DNA from: MFAQ01 sp964429015
Lineage (GTDB): Bacteria > Patescibacteriota > Microgenomatia > UBA1400 > MFAQ01
Reading direction: 5' to 3'
Length of the DNA stretch: 47,851 nucleotides
NCBI GenBank assembly: GCA_964429015.1
Contig: CAYSAM010000006.1
Coordinates: 1 to 47,851 of the forward strand
The position numbers were made by a program, and so were the translations under genes. Each line of letters starts with the position of its first letter. Within the stretch, counting starts at the first letter, position 1. Of the stretch, positions 38,601 through 46,692 are shown one piece after another. The notes below the pieces were generated by a model, which saw only the letters and a list, made by a program, of their open reading frames with translations, was not told where the DNA came from and did no database searches.

Positions 38601-41123
38601 TTACGGTTGATTACAAGTGTTTGTATCGCAACAATTTTCGTTGACTTTAAAACCACCAGCAGGGCAGGAGTTGTATTCTATTCCAATATACCCCAGATGT
38701 AAGTGAGGTCCTGTACTATATCCAGTATTGTTTGAGATTCCGATTTTTTGTTTTGCTTTTACAGTGTCTCCGTTTTTTACGAATTGTTCAGCTAAGTGTC
38801 CGTACACAATAGTAAATTCTTTTCCATCGTCTGTTTTGGCATTAATTCTGATATATTTTCCATACCCCTTTTCTGGTCCATCGTCGCCTACGGCTGAGAC
38901 TACACCATCGGAGATACTTAAGATTTCAGTGCCTGTCATAATACTAAAATCTACAGATTCTGAGATGCCTCCACCATGGGTGCAGGAAGTGGTTGTTTGT
39001 CTTGGTCCTTGAGTAATGGTGTGTGTGCCTTCAAATGGCCAAGCCATGTTTGAGCAGTTTGTAGGTGTTGGAGGTTTTACCATTTCTCCGTATTTTACTT
39101 TTTCAACGGCATCGAATTGAACTAGAGTGGTAAGGATGGGGGCAGTGAGAAAGGTGAGGGTGAGAAAAACGGCGATGACGACAAGGGACAACCAAATAAT
39201 TCCAAGGGCAGAGATGACTGCCATTTGTGTAGCAATAGCAACACCTCTTAAACCGTTTTTAACGACAGCAAATGAACTCGCAAGAGCTATGCCTCCAATT
39301 GTAAGTATTTTTGCAGCTTCTTTTGGATCAAAGTCTTCTCCCCAAATATATTTATAAATTTCCTTAAAACGATCGTAACCAAAACTTACTATTTTCCACC
39401 CAATATAAATTGCTGCCTCAATAACCAAGCTTAATCCGGCTGTTGAAATTCCTAATGCAGCTGACGCGGCAGCGATAGCTGACTCTGAGGCTAATATGGC
39501 TGCTGTTTTTGCAGCGCTTGCTCCCGCCTTTTTTGCTAAGGCAAGAATTGCTTTTTTCGCAACGTCATTTGCAAACTTTTTTGCACCAGCCTTTAATCCG
39601 TCAGCGAATATATATTTTTCAAACTTTCCACCTATTGATTTGCCAAAGATTTTGTTTATTTTACTTCCGGAGTATTTACCTATTTGTTTGTTGATGGCTG
39701 CCTCAATACTTTTAACGGGATGAAGAACTTTTTGAACTGAAGTTGGAAGTTTTGCCTCAAAGCTTGAGATGTGTTTTACTGACTGTAGTTCTTCGCCTGT
39801 TTTTATTCCATCGGGCGATTTACTATATTTTCTTAGTCCATTTTCAATTTGTTTGCGAAGAGTGGGATCTTTTGATAAGTACTTTGAAACTGGAGAGTTT
39901 TTATCTTCAGTTAATTTGTCAAATTTTTCTTTTGTTAACCCTTTGCTGTAGAGATCAACTATACCTGGGTTTAAGGAATTGCTGCCAGTTTCTTTGAGTG
40001 TTGCTGAAGTTCTCGCTCCAAGCCCTGTTGGATTTAAGTTTAATAAAGTGGGATCTGTTTTTCGAATTATAGATTCTAGTTCCTCTATTTTTCTACTAGA
40101 ATCTGGTTTTAGTGTTTTTAATTTAGCATTAGGTACAGCTTCACTCAATTTTGTTATATTGTTGTCGATTTCGGTTTTTGCTTTATCTATGGTGTCCTCA
40201 TAAGTTTCGCCTTTGTCTTTATTAACATCTAGTAGTCTACTGAGGTAACCCTTGTCTATATGGAGTTCGGTATTCTGGTTTAGTTGATTGATTTTTGCTT
40301 CTATATTATCGATCTCGTCTGAGTATGGATCAGCTTCTTCTAACTTTTGTTTTTTTTGGACTAGGTTATCAATGTCGTCTAGAGTTTTATTTTGAAGTTT
40401 TAATTCTTCTTTTACAGCTAGATAGCTTGCAACATTTAGTTCTTTGTAATTTTCAATATCTAAGGCACCAGTTTCAGCTAAATAGACTAAGTTCTCAACT
40501 GCCTCATTAAGTTTGTCGCTTGATAATTTACTTGCTCCTTGAGCTATAAGTGCAATTTTTGCTAATTTGTAGGTATTGTTTAGAACTGTTTGCTGATTTC
40601 CTTTTTTGGAGTCAACGTATTGGCGATAAAATTGATCTGTTTTTTCTTGTCTTTCGGATTCAGAATTTTGATAAATTAAGCGCTGTTTTTCTCTTTCTTC
40701 CCAACTTTTGCGAGCTCTTTTTACTGTTTCGGCAACAGAATCCTTTTTGTTTTCAGTTTCTAGTAGACTTGCTTGGTGCTCCTTATAAAGAGCAACCATT
40801 GTTTCTATTTCTGAGGGGATAGAGTTTGTTTCTTTGCGGAGATCTTTTGTTTCGTTACCTGTTTCTTTTTTTAACTCAGTTATTCGTTTTTTTATTTTTT
40901 CTTTTGTGGAAGTACTGCTTTGGACAAAATGAAAAAAAGAAGGGAAGTCTGTAATGGCTGAGACACTTTCTGGGTAGTATTTGAGAAATGCAGAATAGGT
41001 TTGGTTGAGAATGGAGATTTGGTGAGGCTTGAGATCTTCAAATTTTAGCGTGCTTGTAGTGTTGAAAATATCCAGACCAATTTCTAAAGCTTGAATTTCT
41101 TGGATTACGAGATTTTTGTCCAT
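38601..41123 (-). CDS. VirB6/TrbL-like membrane protein fused to M23 peptidase
   Basis: 840 aa. Residues 1-450: charged helical and coiled-coil region. About 520-680: Ala-rich amphipathic stretch and about four hydrophobic helices (AAILASESAIAAASAALG, LSLVIEAAIYIGWKIV, ILTIGGIALASSFAVV, ISALGIIWLSLVVIAVFLTLTFL), comparable to the membrane core of VirB6/TrbL subunits. About 700-815: an M23 domain with THGGG...SVDFSIMTGTEI, YGHLAEQF, TGPHLHLGY; the first zinc His is spaced farther from the Asp than in the 9266 gene. A Cys-rich tail (NCCDTNTC) follows. It would open the wall for the secretion channel. Second partner after virB4 in the operon. Confidence 0.82.
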   Translation of the reverse strand: MDKNLVIQEIQALEIGLDIFNTTSTLKFEDLKPHQISILNQTYSAFLKYYPESVSAITDFPSFFHFVQSSTSTKEKIKKRITELKKETGNETKDLRKETNSIPSEIETMVALYKEHQASLLETENKKDSVAETVKRARKSWEEREKQRLIYQNSESERQEKTDQFYRQYVDSKKGNQQTVLNNTYKLAKIALIAQGASKLSSDKLNEAVENLVYLAETGALDIENYKELNVASYLAVKEELKLQNKTLDDIDNLVQKKQKLEEADPYSDEIDNIEAKINQLNQNTELHIDKGYLSRLLDVNKDKGETYEDTIDKAKTEIDNNITKLSEAVPNAKLKTLKPDSSRKIEELESIIRKTDPTLLNLNPTGLGARTSATLKETGSNSLNPGIVDLYSKGLTKEKFDKLTEDKNSPVSKYLSKDPTLRKQIENGLRKYSKSPDGIKTGEELQSVKHISSFEAKLPTSVQKVLHPVKSIEAAINKQIGKYSGSKINKIFGKSIGGKFEKYIFADGLKAGAKKFANDVAKKAILALAKKAGASAAKTAAILASESAIAAASAALGISTAGLSLVIEAAIYIGWKIVSFGYDRFKEIYKYIWGEDFDPKEAAKILTIGGIALASSFAVVKNGLRGVAIATQMAVISALGIIWLSLVVIAVFLTLTFLTAPILTTLVQFDAVEKVKYGEMVKPPTPTNCSNMAWPFEGTHTITQGPRQTTTSCTHGGGISESVDFSIMTGTEILSISDGVVSAVGDDGPEKGYGKYIRINAKTDDGKEFTIVYGHLAEQFVKNGDTVKAKQKIGISNNTGYSTGPHLHLGYIGIEYNSCPAGGFKVNENCCDTNTCNQP

Positions 41124-41126
41124 AGA

Positions 41127-43175
41127 TTAGATGGCTTGTTGTGTTTCAGAAACAGGAGATGAATTTGCTATGACGTCGGTGCTGGTGGTGGATTGCTTCG
41201 GCTCGGATACGAGATCCTGCCTGCCGGCAGGCAGGTCGCCAATGAAAGGAGTTGGGGATGTCTTGGTTTCCAAAGTATCTGAAACTGGAAGTGACGAAAC
41301 TTTGTCTTCGGCGAGGCGCTGAGCAGCTGCTTCTTTTTGGCGTGCTATGACCTCCGAGGGCTTGGTGCTTGCTAGGGCATGTTCATCTGGAGAGGCAATA
41401 ATGCGTATAGCAACGTGATTCATACCAGCAAAAAAGATACCTTCACCGACACCGGCGGAAAGAAGAAGTTGTTTTTCTCCTTGGGATAAAAAGAAAACCT
41501 CAGAGATTTGGTTAATGGCAGCAGAGGACTGTTTGAGGAGCATTTTAAGGGCAGAGTTTGTAATAATGGCTTTGCCGTATGGAGAACCTAAAAAGTCATC
41601 AACGTTTTGAGAAATAATAGAAACGCCAAGATAGTACTTGCGAGCTCTTTTGACAAAGCCTTGGAGAATTTTGGCTGAGTCTTCGTAGCGCATTAAGTAC
41701 CAAGCTTCATCAACAACCAGCATTCTTTTTCTTAGGTCTTTACGAACTTGAGTCCAGACGAAGTCAAGAATGTTAAACATGACAATGGGACGGATTTCGT
41801 CAGCTATGTCTCGTAGTGAAAAAACAGTAATAGGGGCGTCGATGTTGATGTTGCTTTGTTGATCAAAAATACCTTTTATTGATCCCATGACGAAGCGTTC
41901 AAGTCTAGCTGAGAGAGTTTTGCTGACGGCCTCTTCCATACCAATTAAAGATCTGTAAAGATCTTCCATTCTGGGCGGTTCTAAAACGTGAGTGCTAGGA
42001 TCTTCGGTAATACCTTTTTGGCGATAGGTAAGAACAAGAGCTCGGTTCATAGTAGCTTCCTCTATTGGATTCATTTCGCCGATCATAATTTTAAGTAGTG
42101 ACATTAGAAAGAGATATTTGTAGCCCATTTCATCTTCATTGCTTTCTTGAGGTTTGGCAATTTGAAAAGGATTTATTTTGTGTTGTGAACTGGTAGAGAA
42201 TGAGATGTAGTTACCGCCTACAGATTTGGTAACCATTTCGTATTCGTTTTCGGGGTCTAGAATAATTACTCTGGTGTCGAACATTAGAGATCTTAATATT
42301 TCTAGTTTTACGGTGTAACTTTTTCCTGCACCAGATGTAGCTAAAATTAACATGTTGGCGTTTTCTAGTGAGAAGCGATCAAAAATAACTAGTGAGTCGT
42401 TGTGGGCATTAACTCCATAAAGAATTCCTTTGTTATCAGAAAGTTCTGAGCTAGTAAAAGGGAAAGTGGTGGAAAGAGAAGTGGTGTCCATGTTTCTGGT
42501 AATCATCAGCTTGTCTTTGGCGTAAGGTAGGGTGCTTTTGAAAGCGTCTTCCATGGTTAAAGAAGCAGTTTTACTGATGATAAGTAAAGAGGCAAGCATG
42601 GACTGAACTTGGGAGGTGGTGGTGTTGAGTTCTTTTTCGGACTCGGCAGAAATACTTAAGTAAAGTGAAAATTGAAAAAATCTTTCGGCGCCTTTTACGA
42701 GCTGGGATTGGAGAACTTTGGCATCTTCTAAACCCGCTTCTGTTGCGGCACGGGGAATACGACCTCTTTGAATATCAGTGTTTATCTCGGCTTCCATTTC
42801 GGCGATACGGTGACGAAGACTCTCAAGGGTATCTTTGGAGTCGCTAGGATAAATAAACATGGAAACATCGAGAGAGTGGTTAAAATTGATTAAAGGTGAG
42901 AGCCAATTAGCGGTAACATAACGTGGATATCCAGTAACAAAAAGAGTGCGGACGTAAGTATCGTCTATTTTAATAAAAGAAAAATCAACTTCAATTGCTG
43001 AAGGAGCGATGGTATCTTGGATGTTGTTGTCTTGAGGGGAAATATTTTTTGAGATCGATTGGTTATCTATTGTTGGTGAAGGTGTGTTTGATGTACTTAC
43101 TTGTGGGTCGACATGGGAGTCGACCCCTACAGGTGGTATGGTTTTTTTGCCAAGATTAAATAAATTAAAAGCCAT
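41127..43175 (-). CDS. VirB4-type secretion ATPase
   Basis: 682 aa, conjugation/type IV secretion motor. N-terminal domain (VRTLFVTGYPRYVTANWLSPLINF), then P-loop ATPase: Walker A ATSGAGKSYTVK (about 281-292), DPENEYE, Walker B MLVVDEAWYLM and SIISQNVDDFL. C-terminal tail contains a family A repeat (GDLPAGRQDLVSEPKQST) and N-terminal tail a family B repeat (VGVDSHVDPQ), both in frame and outside the folded core. Leaderless-type start: TATACT, 6 nt, ATG, so it can be transcribed independently of the upstream genes. Confidence 0.95.
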   Translation of the reverse strand: MAFNLFNLGKKTIPPVGVDSHVDPQVSTSNTPSPTIDNQSISKNISPQDNNIQDTIAPSAIEVDFSFIKIDDTYVRTLFVTGYPRYVTANWLSPLINFNHSLDVSMFIYPSDSKDTLESLRHRIAEMEAEINTDIQRGRIPRAATEAGLEDAKVLQSQLVKGAERFFQFSLYLSISAESEKELNTTTSQVQSMLASLLIISKTASLTMEDAFKSTLPYAKDKLMITRNMDTTSLSTTFPFTSSELSDNKGILYGVNAHNDSLVIFDRFSLENANMLILATSGAGKSYTVKLEILRSLMFDTRVIILDPENEYEMVTKSVGGNYISFSTSSQHKINPFQIAKPQESNEDEMGYKYLFLMSLLKIMIGEMNPIEEATMNRALVLTYRQKGITEDPSTHVLEPPRMEDLYRSLIGMEEAVSKTLSARLERFVMGSIKGIFDQQSNINIDAPITVFSLRDIADEIRPIVMFNILDFVWTQVRKDLRKRMLVVDEAWYLMRYEDSAKILQGFVKRARKYYLGVSIISQNVDDFLGSPYGKAIITNSALKMLLKQSSAAINQISEVFFLSQGEKQLLLSAGVGEGIFFAGMNHVAIRIIASPDEHALASTKPSEVIARQKEAAAQRLAEDKVSSLPVSDTLETKTSPTPFIGDLPAGRQDLVSEPKQSTTSTDVIANSSPVSETQQAI
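41190..41245. repeat. dispersed palindrome, family A with nested palindrome (copy 6)
   Basis: GGATTGCTTCGGCTCGGATA... interrupted by a 20-bp perfect GC-rich palindrome (41216-41235, arms CCTGCCTGCC/GGCAGGCAGG) and closed by CGCCAATGA. In frame in virB4. Confidence 0.88.
43105..43130. repeat. dispersed palindrome, family B (copy 2)
   Basis: GGGTCGAC-ATGGGA-GTCGACCC followed by CTAC; a perfect stem. In frame in virB4 near the N-terminus (PPVGVDSHVDPQ). Confidence 0.85.
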
Positions 43176-43200
43176 AGTTTAAGTATAACCGAAGAAGATA

Positions 43201-43860
43201 TTACTGGTGCTCGTTGAAGGAAACTTTGTCTGAGGTGAGAGGACTAGAACTACTTTGGTTGTAGATGGAATAAAAAAGAGTAACTAGTTCTGTAGTGGTT
43301 AACTGGCTTGCCTTTAGACCTATACGAGCAAATTGACGAATGACGTGATCTCTTCTGGGATAGAGAGCCATGGAGGCTTTTTCTTCGATATATTCAAGAT
43401 CATAAGGTGGTTTTTGAGGGTCTTTGGAAAAAGGATTAAATGTAGATTTAGTAATTCCAAGTTCTATAGCAGAAAAAGTAAGAATTATATAAAACTTTTT
43501 TTCTAAAACTCTATTTTCTTTAACGAGGGACTTAACAAATTGACGATAGGAGAGGAGGGACTCTTTTACTTTTTGGGAAGAGGTGCCTTGGATGCTAGTA
43601 TCTAGGAGAGTTATGTAATCCGAAATATTTTTTCTTTGTGAACGGACTAAAATTTGAATTGAAAACGAGAGGGAGTTGAGGAGACCGGCATAAGTATAGA
43701 TAGTTGCATCTTGTTCTTCTTCGGAGAGCAGGTTAAAGTTTAGAGCTGTGGTTTTTACTACCAAAGAACAAGATCCATCTTTGAGAAAAACTAGATGATT
43801 TTTGATGGTGTAGATATCGAGGTGTTCTTGGGTAGAGGCTTTGATGACTTCGGAGGGCAT
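43201..43860 (-). CDS. TraC-like domain protein (VirB4 N-terminal-like partner)
   Basis: 219 aa, soluble. VFLKDGSCSLVVKTTALNFNLLSEEEQDATIYTYAGLLNSLSFSIQILVRSQRKNI resembles the N-terminal non-ATPase domain of conjugative VirB4/TraC proteins, here encoded alone. Sits between the PrgI-like gene (3-nt gap) and virB4, supporting a structural role in the same machine. Two-gene split of the VirB4 module is a known layout in Gram-positive-type systems. Confidence 0.75.
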   Translation of the reverse strand: MPSEVIKASTQEHLDIYTIKNHLVFLKDGSCSLVVKTTALNFNLLSEEEQDATIYTYAGLLNSLSFSIQILVRSQRKNISDYITLLDTSIQGTSSQKVKESLLSYRQFVKSLVKENRVLEKKFYIILTFSAIELGITKSTFNPFSKDPQKPPYDLEYIEEKASMALYPRRDHVIRQFARIGLKASQLTTTELVTLFYSIYNQSSSSPLTSDKVSFNEHQ

Positions 43861-43863
43861 AGA

Positions 43864-44820
43864 TTATTTTAAGGCTTGAATTTTTAGAGGGTTCATAATT
43901 TCACCATTTAGTTCAATGCTGTAGGTTTCAAATTTGTAATCGTCTTTTTCGGCAAGGATTTGATACAAACCGTTTTCTAAAGGTCGAACAAAAAGAAACT
44001 GTCCTAACTTGTTACTTTTGGTAGCCCGAAGTGTAAGATTTTGATTTTTAATTTCGACCATAACACCATCTAAAGTTTTACCGTCGGGGGTTAGAGTTAG
44101 ACCTACTAGAGTGTTGGGAGTTGAAGGCGTGCTGGGAATGGGAAGTGAGGATGCAGGGGAGGCTGGTTGGGGTTCTAGTTTTGGTTCAGATTGTTCCGCT
44201 GTTGAGGTAGGGGTTTGATTAATCTGACTTGTACTTAGGTTGGGTTGTGGCTCTGTGATGATTTGAGGTTTTAAATCCCTCTCGTTTCCCTCCGCCACAG
44301 GTGGACTGGCTTCGACAAGGGGGACGTTAGACTGTGTGTCTAAGCTAAAATTATTGTTTGTTGAAGCGGGAATAGGTTCTGTTTGTTCTGTTGTTGGGTT
44401 GGGTTGTGGATCTTCGGCGGATGGAGCGGTAATCTCTACGACGGGAGTGTTGGGTATTGAGTTTGTAGATTGTAGATTTTGGGTGGTAGAACTATTTGTA
44501 TTTAAAATGTTGGAAGAAGAATCTTCTTGACCATGTTTCCAAATGTATTGAGTGGGTGAATAAATTGATTTTATAAAAGCAACAATCCAAACATCTAAAG
44601 TTCTACCTTGTACAGGAACAAAAGCCATACCAACTCCTAGGAGAAGAAAAACAAATGAAAGCGGATATTTAAAAAAGAAAGGTAAAGGGGCGGAATAAAT
44701 AATTACGGAAAGTACAATGGAAATGCCAAGTGAGGCAAATTGCTTAATAGTCATGTCACCTATAAGCCTGAACTTATAGTTACTGATGTCCTGTGGTACT
44801 GGATGTTGTTGAATGGCCAT
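43864..44820 (-). CDS. PrgI/VirB3-like membrane protein with C-terminal carboxypeptidase-regulatory-like domain
   Basis: 318 aa. N-terminal PrgI family core: VPQDISNYKFRLIGDMTIKQF followed by two membrane helices (about 30-50 and 52-70) and RTLDVWIVAFIKSIYSPTQYIWK. A long Thr/Pro/Asn-rich linker (about 110-235) and then a CarboxypepD_reg/Cna-B-like beta domain (LVGLTLTPDGKTLDGVMVEIKNQNLTLRATKSNKLGQFLFVRPLENG). First gene of the type IV secretion-like operon; the extra beta domain is unusual for PrgI. Its linker carries PPVAEGNERD, possibly a further repeat-derived insertion. Confidence 0.85.
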   Translation of the reverse strand: MAIQQHPVPQDISNYKFRLIGDMTIKQFASLGISIVLSVIIYSAPLPFFFKYPLSFVFLLLGVGMAFVPVQGRTLDVWIVAFIKSIYSPTQYIWKHGQEDSSSNILNTNSSTTQNLQSTNSIPNTPVVEITAPSAEDPQPNPTTEQTEPIPASTNNNFSLDTQSNVPLVEASPPVAEGNERDLKPQIITEPQPNLSTSQINQTPTSTAEQSEPKLEPQPASPASSLPIPSTPSTPNTLVGLTLTPDGKTLDGVMVEIKNQNLTLRATKSNKLGQFLFVRPLENGLYQILAEKDDYKFETYSIELNGEIMNPLKIQALK

Positions 44821-44824
44821 GTTT

Positions 44825-44859
44825 TAGATTACAGATCACGGATGACAGATCACAGATCG
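44825..44859 (+). repeat. heptanucleotide tandem repeat H5
   Basis: Five units in phase: TAGATTA CAGATCA CGGATGA CAGATCA CAGATCG, directly upstream of the PrgI-like gene in its leader region. Confidence 0.75.
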
Positions 44860-44961
44860 GGAAGAGATCTGATGCAGGCATCTATTCTAGTATATCGTGT
44901 TTGGTGGGTAAATTGGGAAAAATTAGTAGAAGTTGGCTGTGGATTTAGGTATGATGGAGGT

Positions 44962-46668
44962 ATGAAAGAGTGGAGTGAGGAAGGTTTTTTTGCAAAAAAG
45001 AAAAAAAAGAAGACTGAATCTTATGGTGGTAATAATAATGGTTATGATGATGAAGACGGTGATGATGGTGAAGATGGTGATGTTTTTTTATCTTTTAGTG
45101 CTGATGAATTAAAAGAAATCCGAAAAGCAGAAAGAAGAAATGCTCGAAGAGAAACTTTGTTAAGAAGAAGGGGTATGCCCGAAGCTGATTATGGTTTGGT
45201 ATTGCCGGATGATCCTCGACCGGATTCGGAATTACTTTCTCTAGATAGGTATTATGATTTTATATATGATATTGAGCTTGATATTGAATTGAAAGCTGCT
45301 GATAAAATTGATGGTTTTATGTTATCTAACCTGATTAAACAAGGGTTTGATGTTGAAAAAATTGGTGTTAGTTTGGAAAACGATAGGGGTAACATATTTT
45401 TTTCTAAAAAAAATGAAAATATAAACATAGAAGCTGTTCGTAATTTGTTGAAAGAAATGAAAGAAGCGATATCTGTTGGAAAAATTTCGGAAGACAGTAC
45501 CGAATTAAAAGTTTTTTTGGGAAGTAGTTTGAGTAAGTTTGAATTGTCTTTGCGAGAAAGACCATCACAACCAGAATCATTACAACCAGAATCATTACAA
45601 CCAGAATCATTACAACCAGAATCAGTACAACCAGAAGTACCCCCTTTACAGGAGAAAAATATTTTAGGGGTTGTGGAATATTTAAAAGGTGATGCTTTTA
45701 TAGATGACCTTAACAAAGCTTATCCTGAGATACAAAAAGGCTCTCCAAAAGGTTTTACGTGGGCTGAAGTGTCGCTAGCTGCAAAAAAAATAAGGGATTT
45801 TGGTTTGGGAGAAATTGTCTTTGAGGGTGAAGTTAAAAAGCGTAATTATGTTGAAGGAAAAAAATTTATTAGATTGTGGGAAAAGCTTAAAAGAGGTGAA
45901 TTCTTAAAAAATGATAGTAAGGTTTTTTTTGAAAAAAAGCTACTTCAGTTAAAAATAGATAATGATTTGTTGATTTTGATTTTTGGAAAAGAGCATCCTT
46001 ATTTTTCTGAGGTCGATGCGACGGTGAAAGAGAAAAAAACAGAGATCTGGACGAATGAAACTTATAGCCAGTTATACGATGGTGGTTATAAATCTGATCC
46101 TGGAGCTTTAGTTTTACTAAAAAATAAAGGAATTAACTTACTTGAAACTATTAATTATTTAAGAGGAGCTGACCGAAAAACTTACGACGACCTTGCTAAG
46201 GCTGTGTGGATTATGTATAAGAAAGGTTCACATGTTGAGGAAAGAGATTGGGCAAAAAAAACAATAAAAGACTGTTTTAGAGATAAAAGTAGCGGTATTG
46301 ATGACAAGAGTAATATTCAGAACACTGAAACTGAGAAGGTGCCCAATATACCCAATATAAAAGAAGACGTTGAGAAAAAGAGAATAGAGGCTATTCAGGT
46401 AAAATACAGAGAAATGTCTGAAGAAGAAGTTTTTTCTAGGTTTGAGGGCTGGATTGCAAGTAAGGCTAGTAGGGGTGGTGAGGTACTTAGGGCTTGGAAA
46501 GCTAGAGTCTCTTTGGTGCCTGAAAAAGATAGAGAATCTGTAGTAAACCAGTTAAGGTCCACGTTGATGCTACTAGAAAACACCGAAGCAAGGTTGGTAC
46601 ATTTCAACTATTGGAGTAAGACTGCTATGGGTATTTTGAGAGGTTTGAGCCTAGCTGATAAGGTATAA
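44962..46668 (+). CDS. hypothetical acidic protein with QPESL repeats
   Basis: 568 aa, cytoplasmic, no recognised family. A Lys-rich patch, then a strongly acidic segment (YDDEDGDDGEDGD), a helical region, a 5-residue tandem repeat QPESL (about residues 203-228) and a long charged helical C-terminal half ending in a domain with EEVFSRFEGWIASKASRGGEVLRAWKARV. ATG 44962 chosen: TATGAT stands exactly 6 nt before it. A longer reading to 44740 runs over the divergent PrgI-like gene. Divergent neighbour of the secretion operon; a link to it is only positional. Confidence 0.8.
   Translation: MKEWSEEGFFAKKKKKKTESYGGNNNGYDDEDGDDGEDGDVFLSFSADELKEIRKAERRNARRETLLRRRGMPEADYGLVLPDDPRPDSELLSLDRYYDFIYDIELDIELKAADKIDGFMLSNLIKQGFDVEKIGVSLENDRGNIFFSKKNENINIEAVRNLLKEMKEAISVGKISEDSTELKVFLGSSLSKFELSLRERPSQPESLQPESLQPESLQPESVQPEVPPLQEKNILGVVEYLKGDAFIDDLNKAYPEIQKGSPKGFTWAEVSLAAKKIRDFGLGEIVFEGEVKKRNYVEGKKFIRLWEKLKRGEFLKNDSKVFFEKKLLQLKIDNDLLILIFGKEHPYFSEVDATVKEKKTEIWTNETYSQLYDGGYKSDPGALVLLKNKGINLLETINYLRGADRKTYDDLAKAVWIMYKKGSHVEERDWAKKTIKDCFRDKSSGIDDKSNIQNTETEKVPNIPNIKEDVEKKRIEAIQVKYREMSEEEVFSRFEGWIASKASRGGEVLRAWKARVSLVPEKDRESVVNQLRSTLMLLENTEARLVHFNYWSKTAMGILRGLSLADKV
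45571..45639 (+). repeat. 15-bp in-frame tandem repeat
   Basis: CCAGAATCATTACAA three times (45571, 45586, 45601), then CCAGAATCAGTACAA and a partial fifth unit. Encodes QPESL units; near-identity suggests recent slippage. Confidence 0.92.
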
Positions 46669-46692
46669 TAAGCTTGTTATAAGAGTGTTTAT

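Noticed and set aside
38728..40822. Several frames opposite the VirB6-M23 gene
   Set aside because: Shadows; no initiation signals, and low-complexity hydrophobic translations.
44740..44961. Upstream extension of the 568-aa gene
   Set aside because: It overlaps the divergent PrgI-like gene and the heptad repeats; a -10 box sits 6 nt before 44962.
45562..45640. CRISPR-like array
   Set aside because: The 15-bp units are contiguous with no spacers and are in frame in a protein gene.
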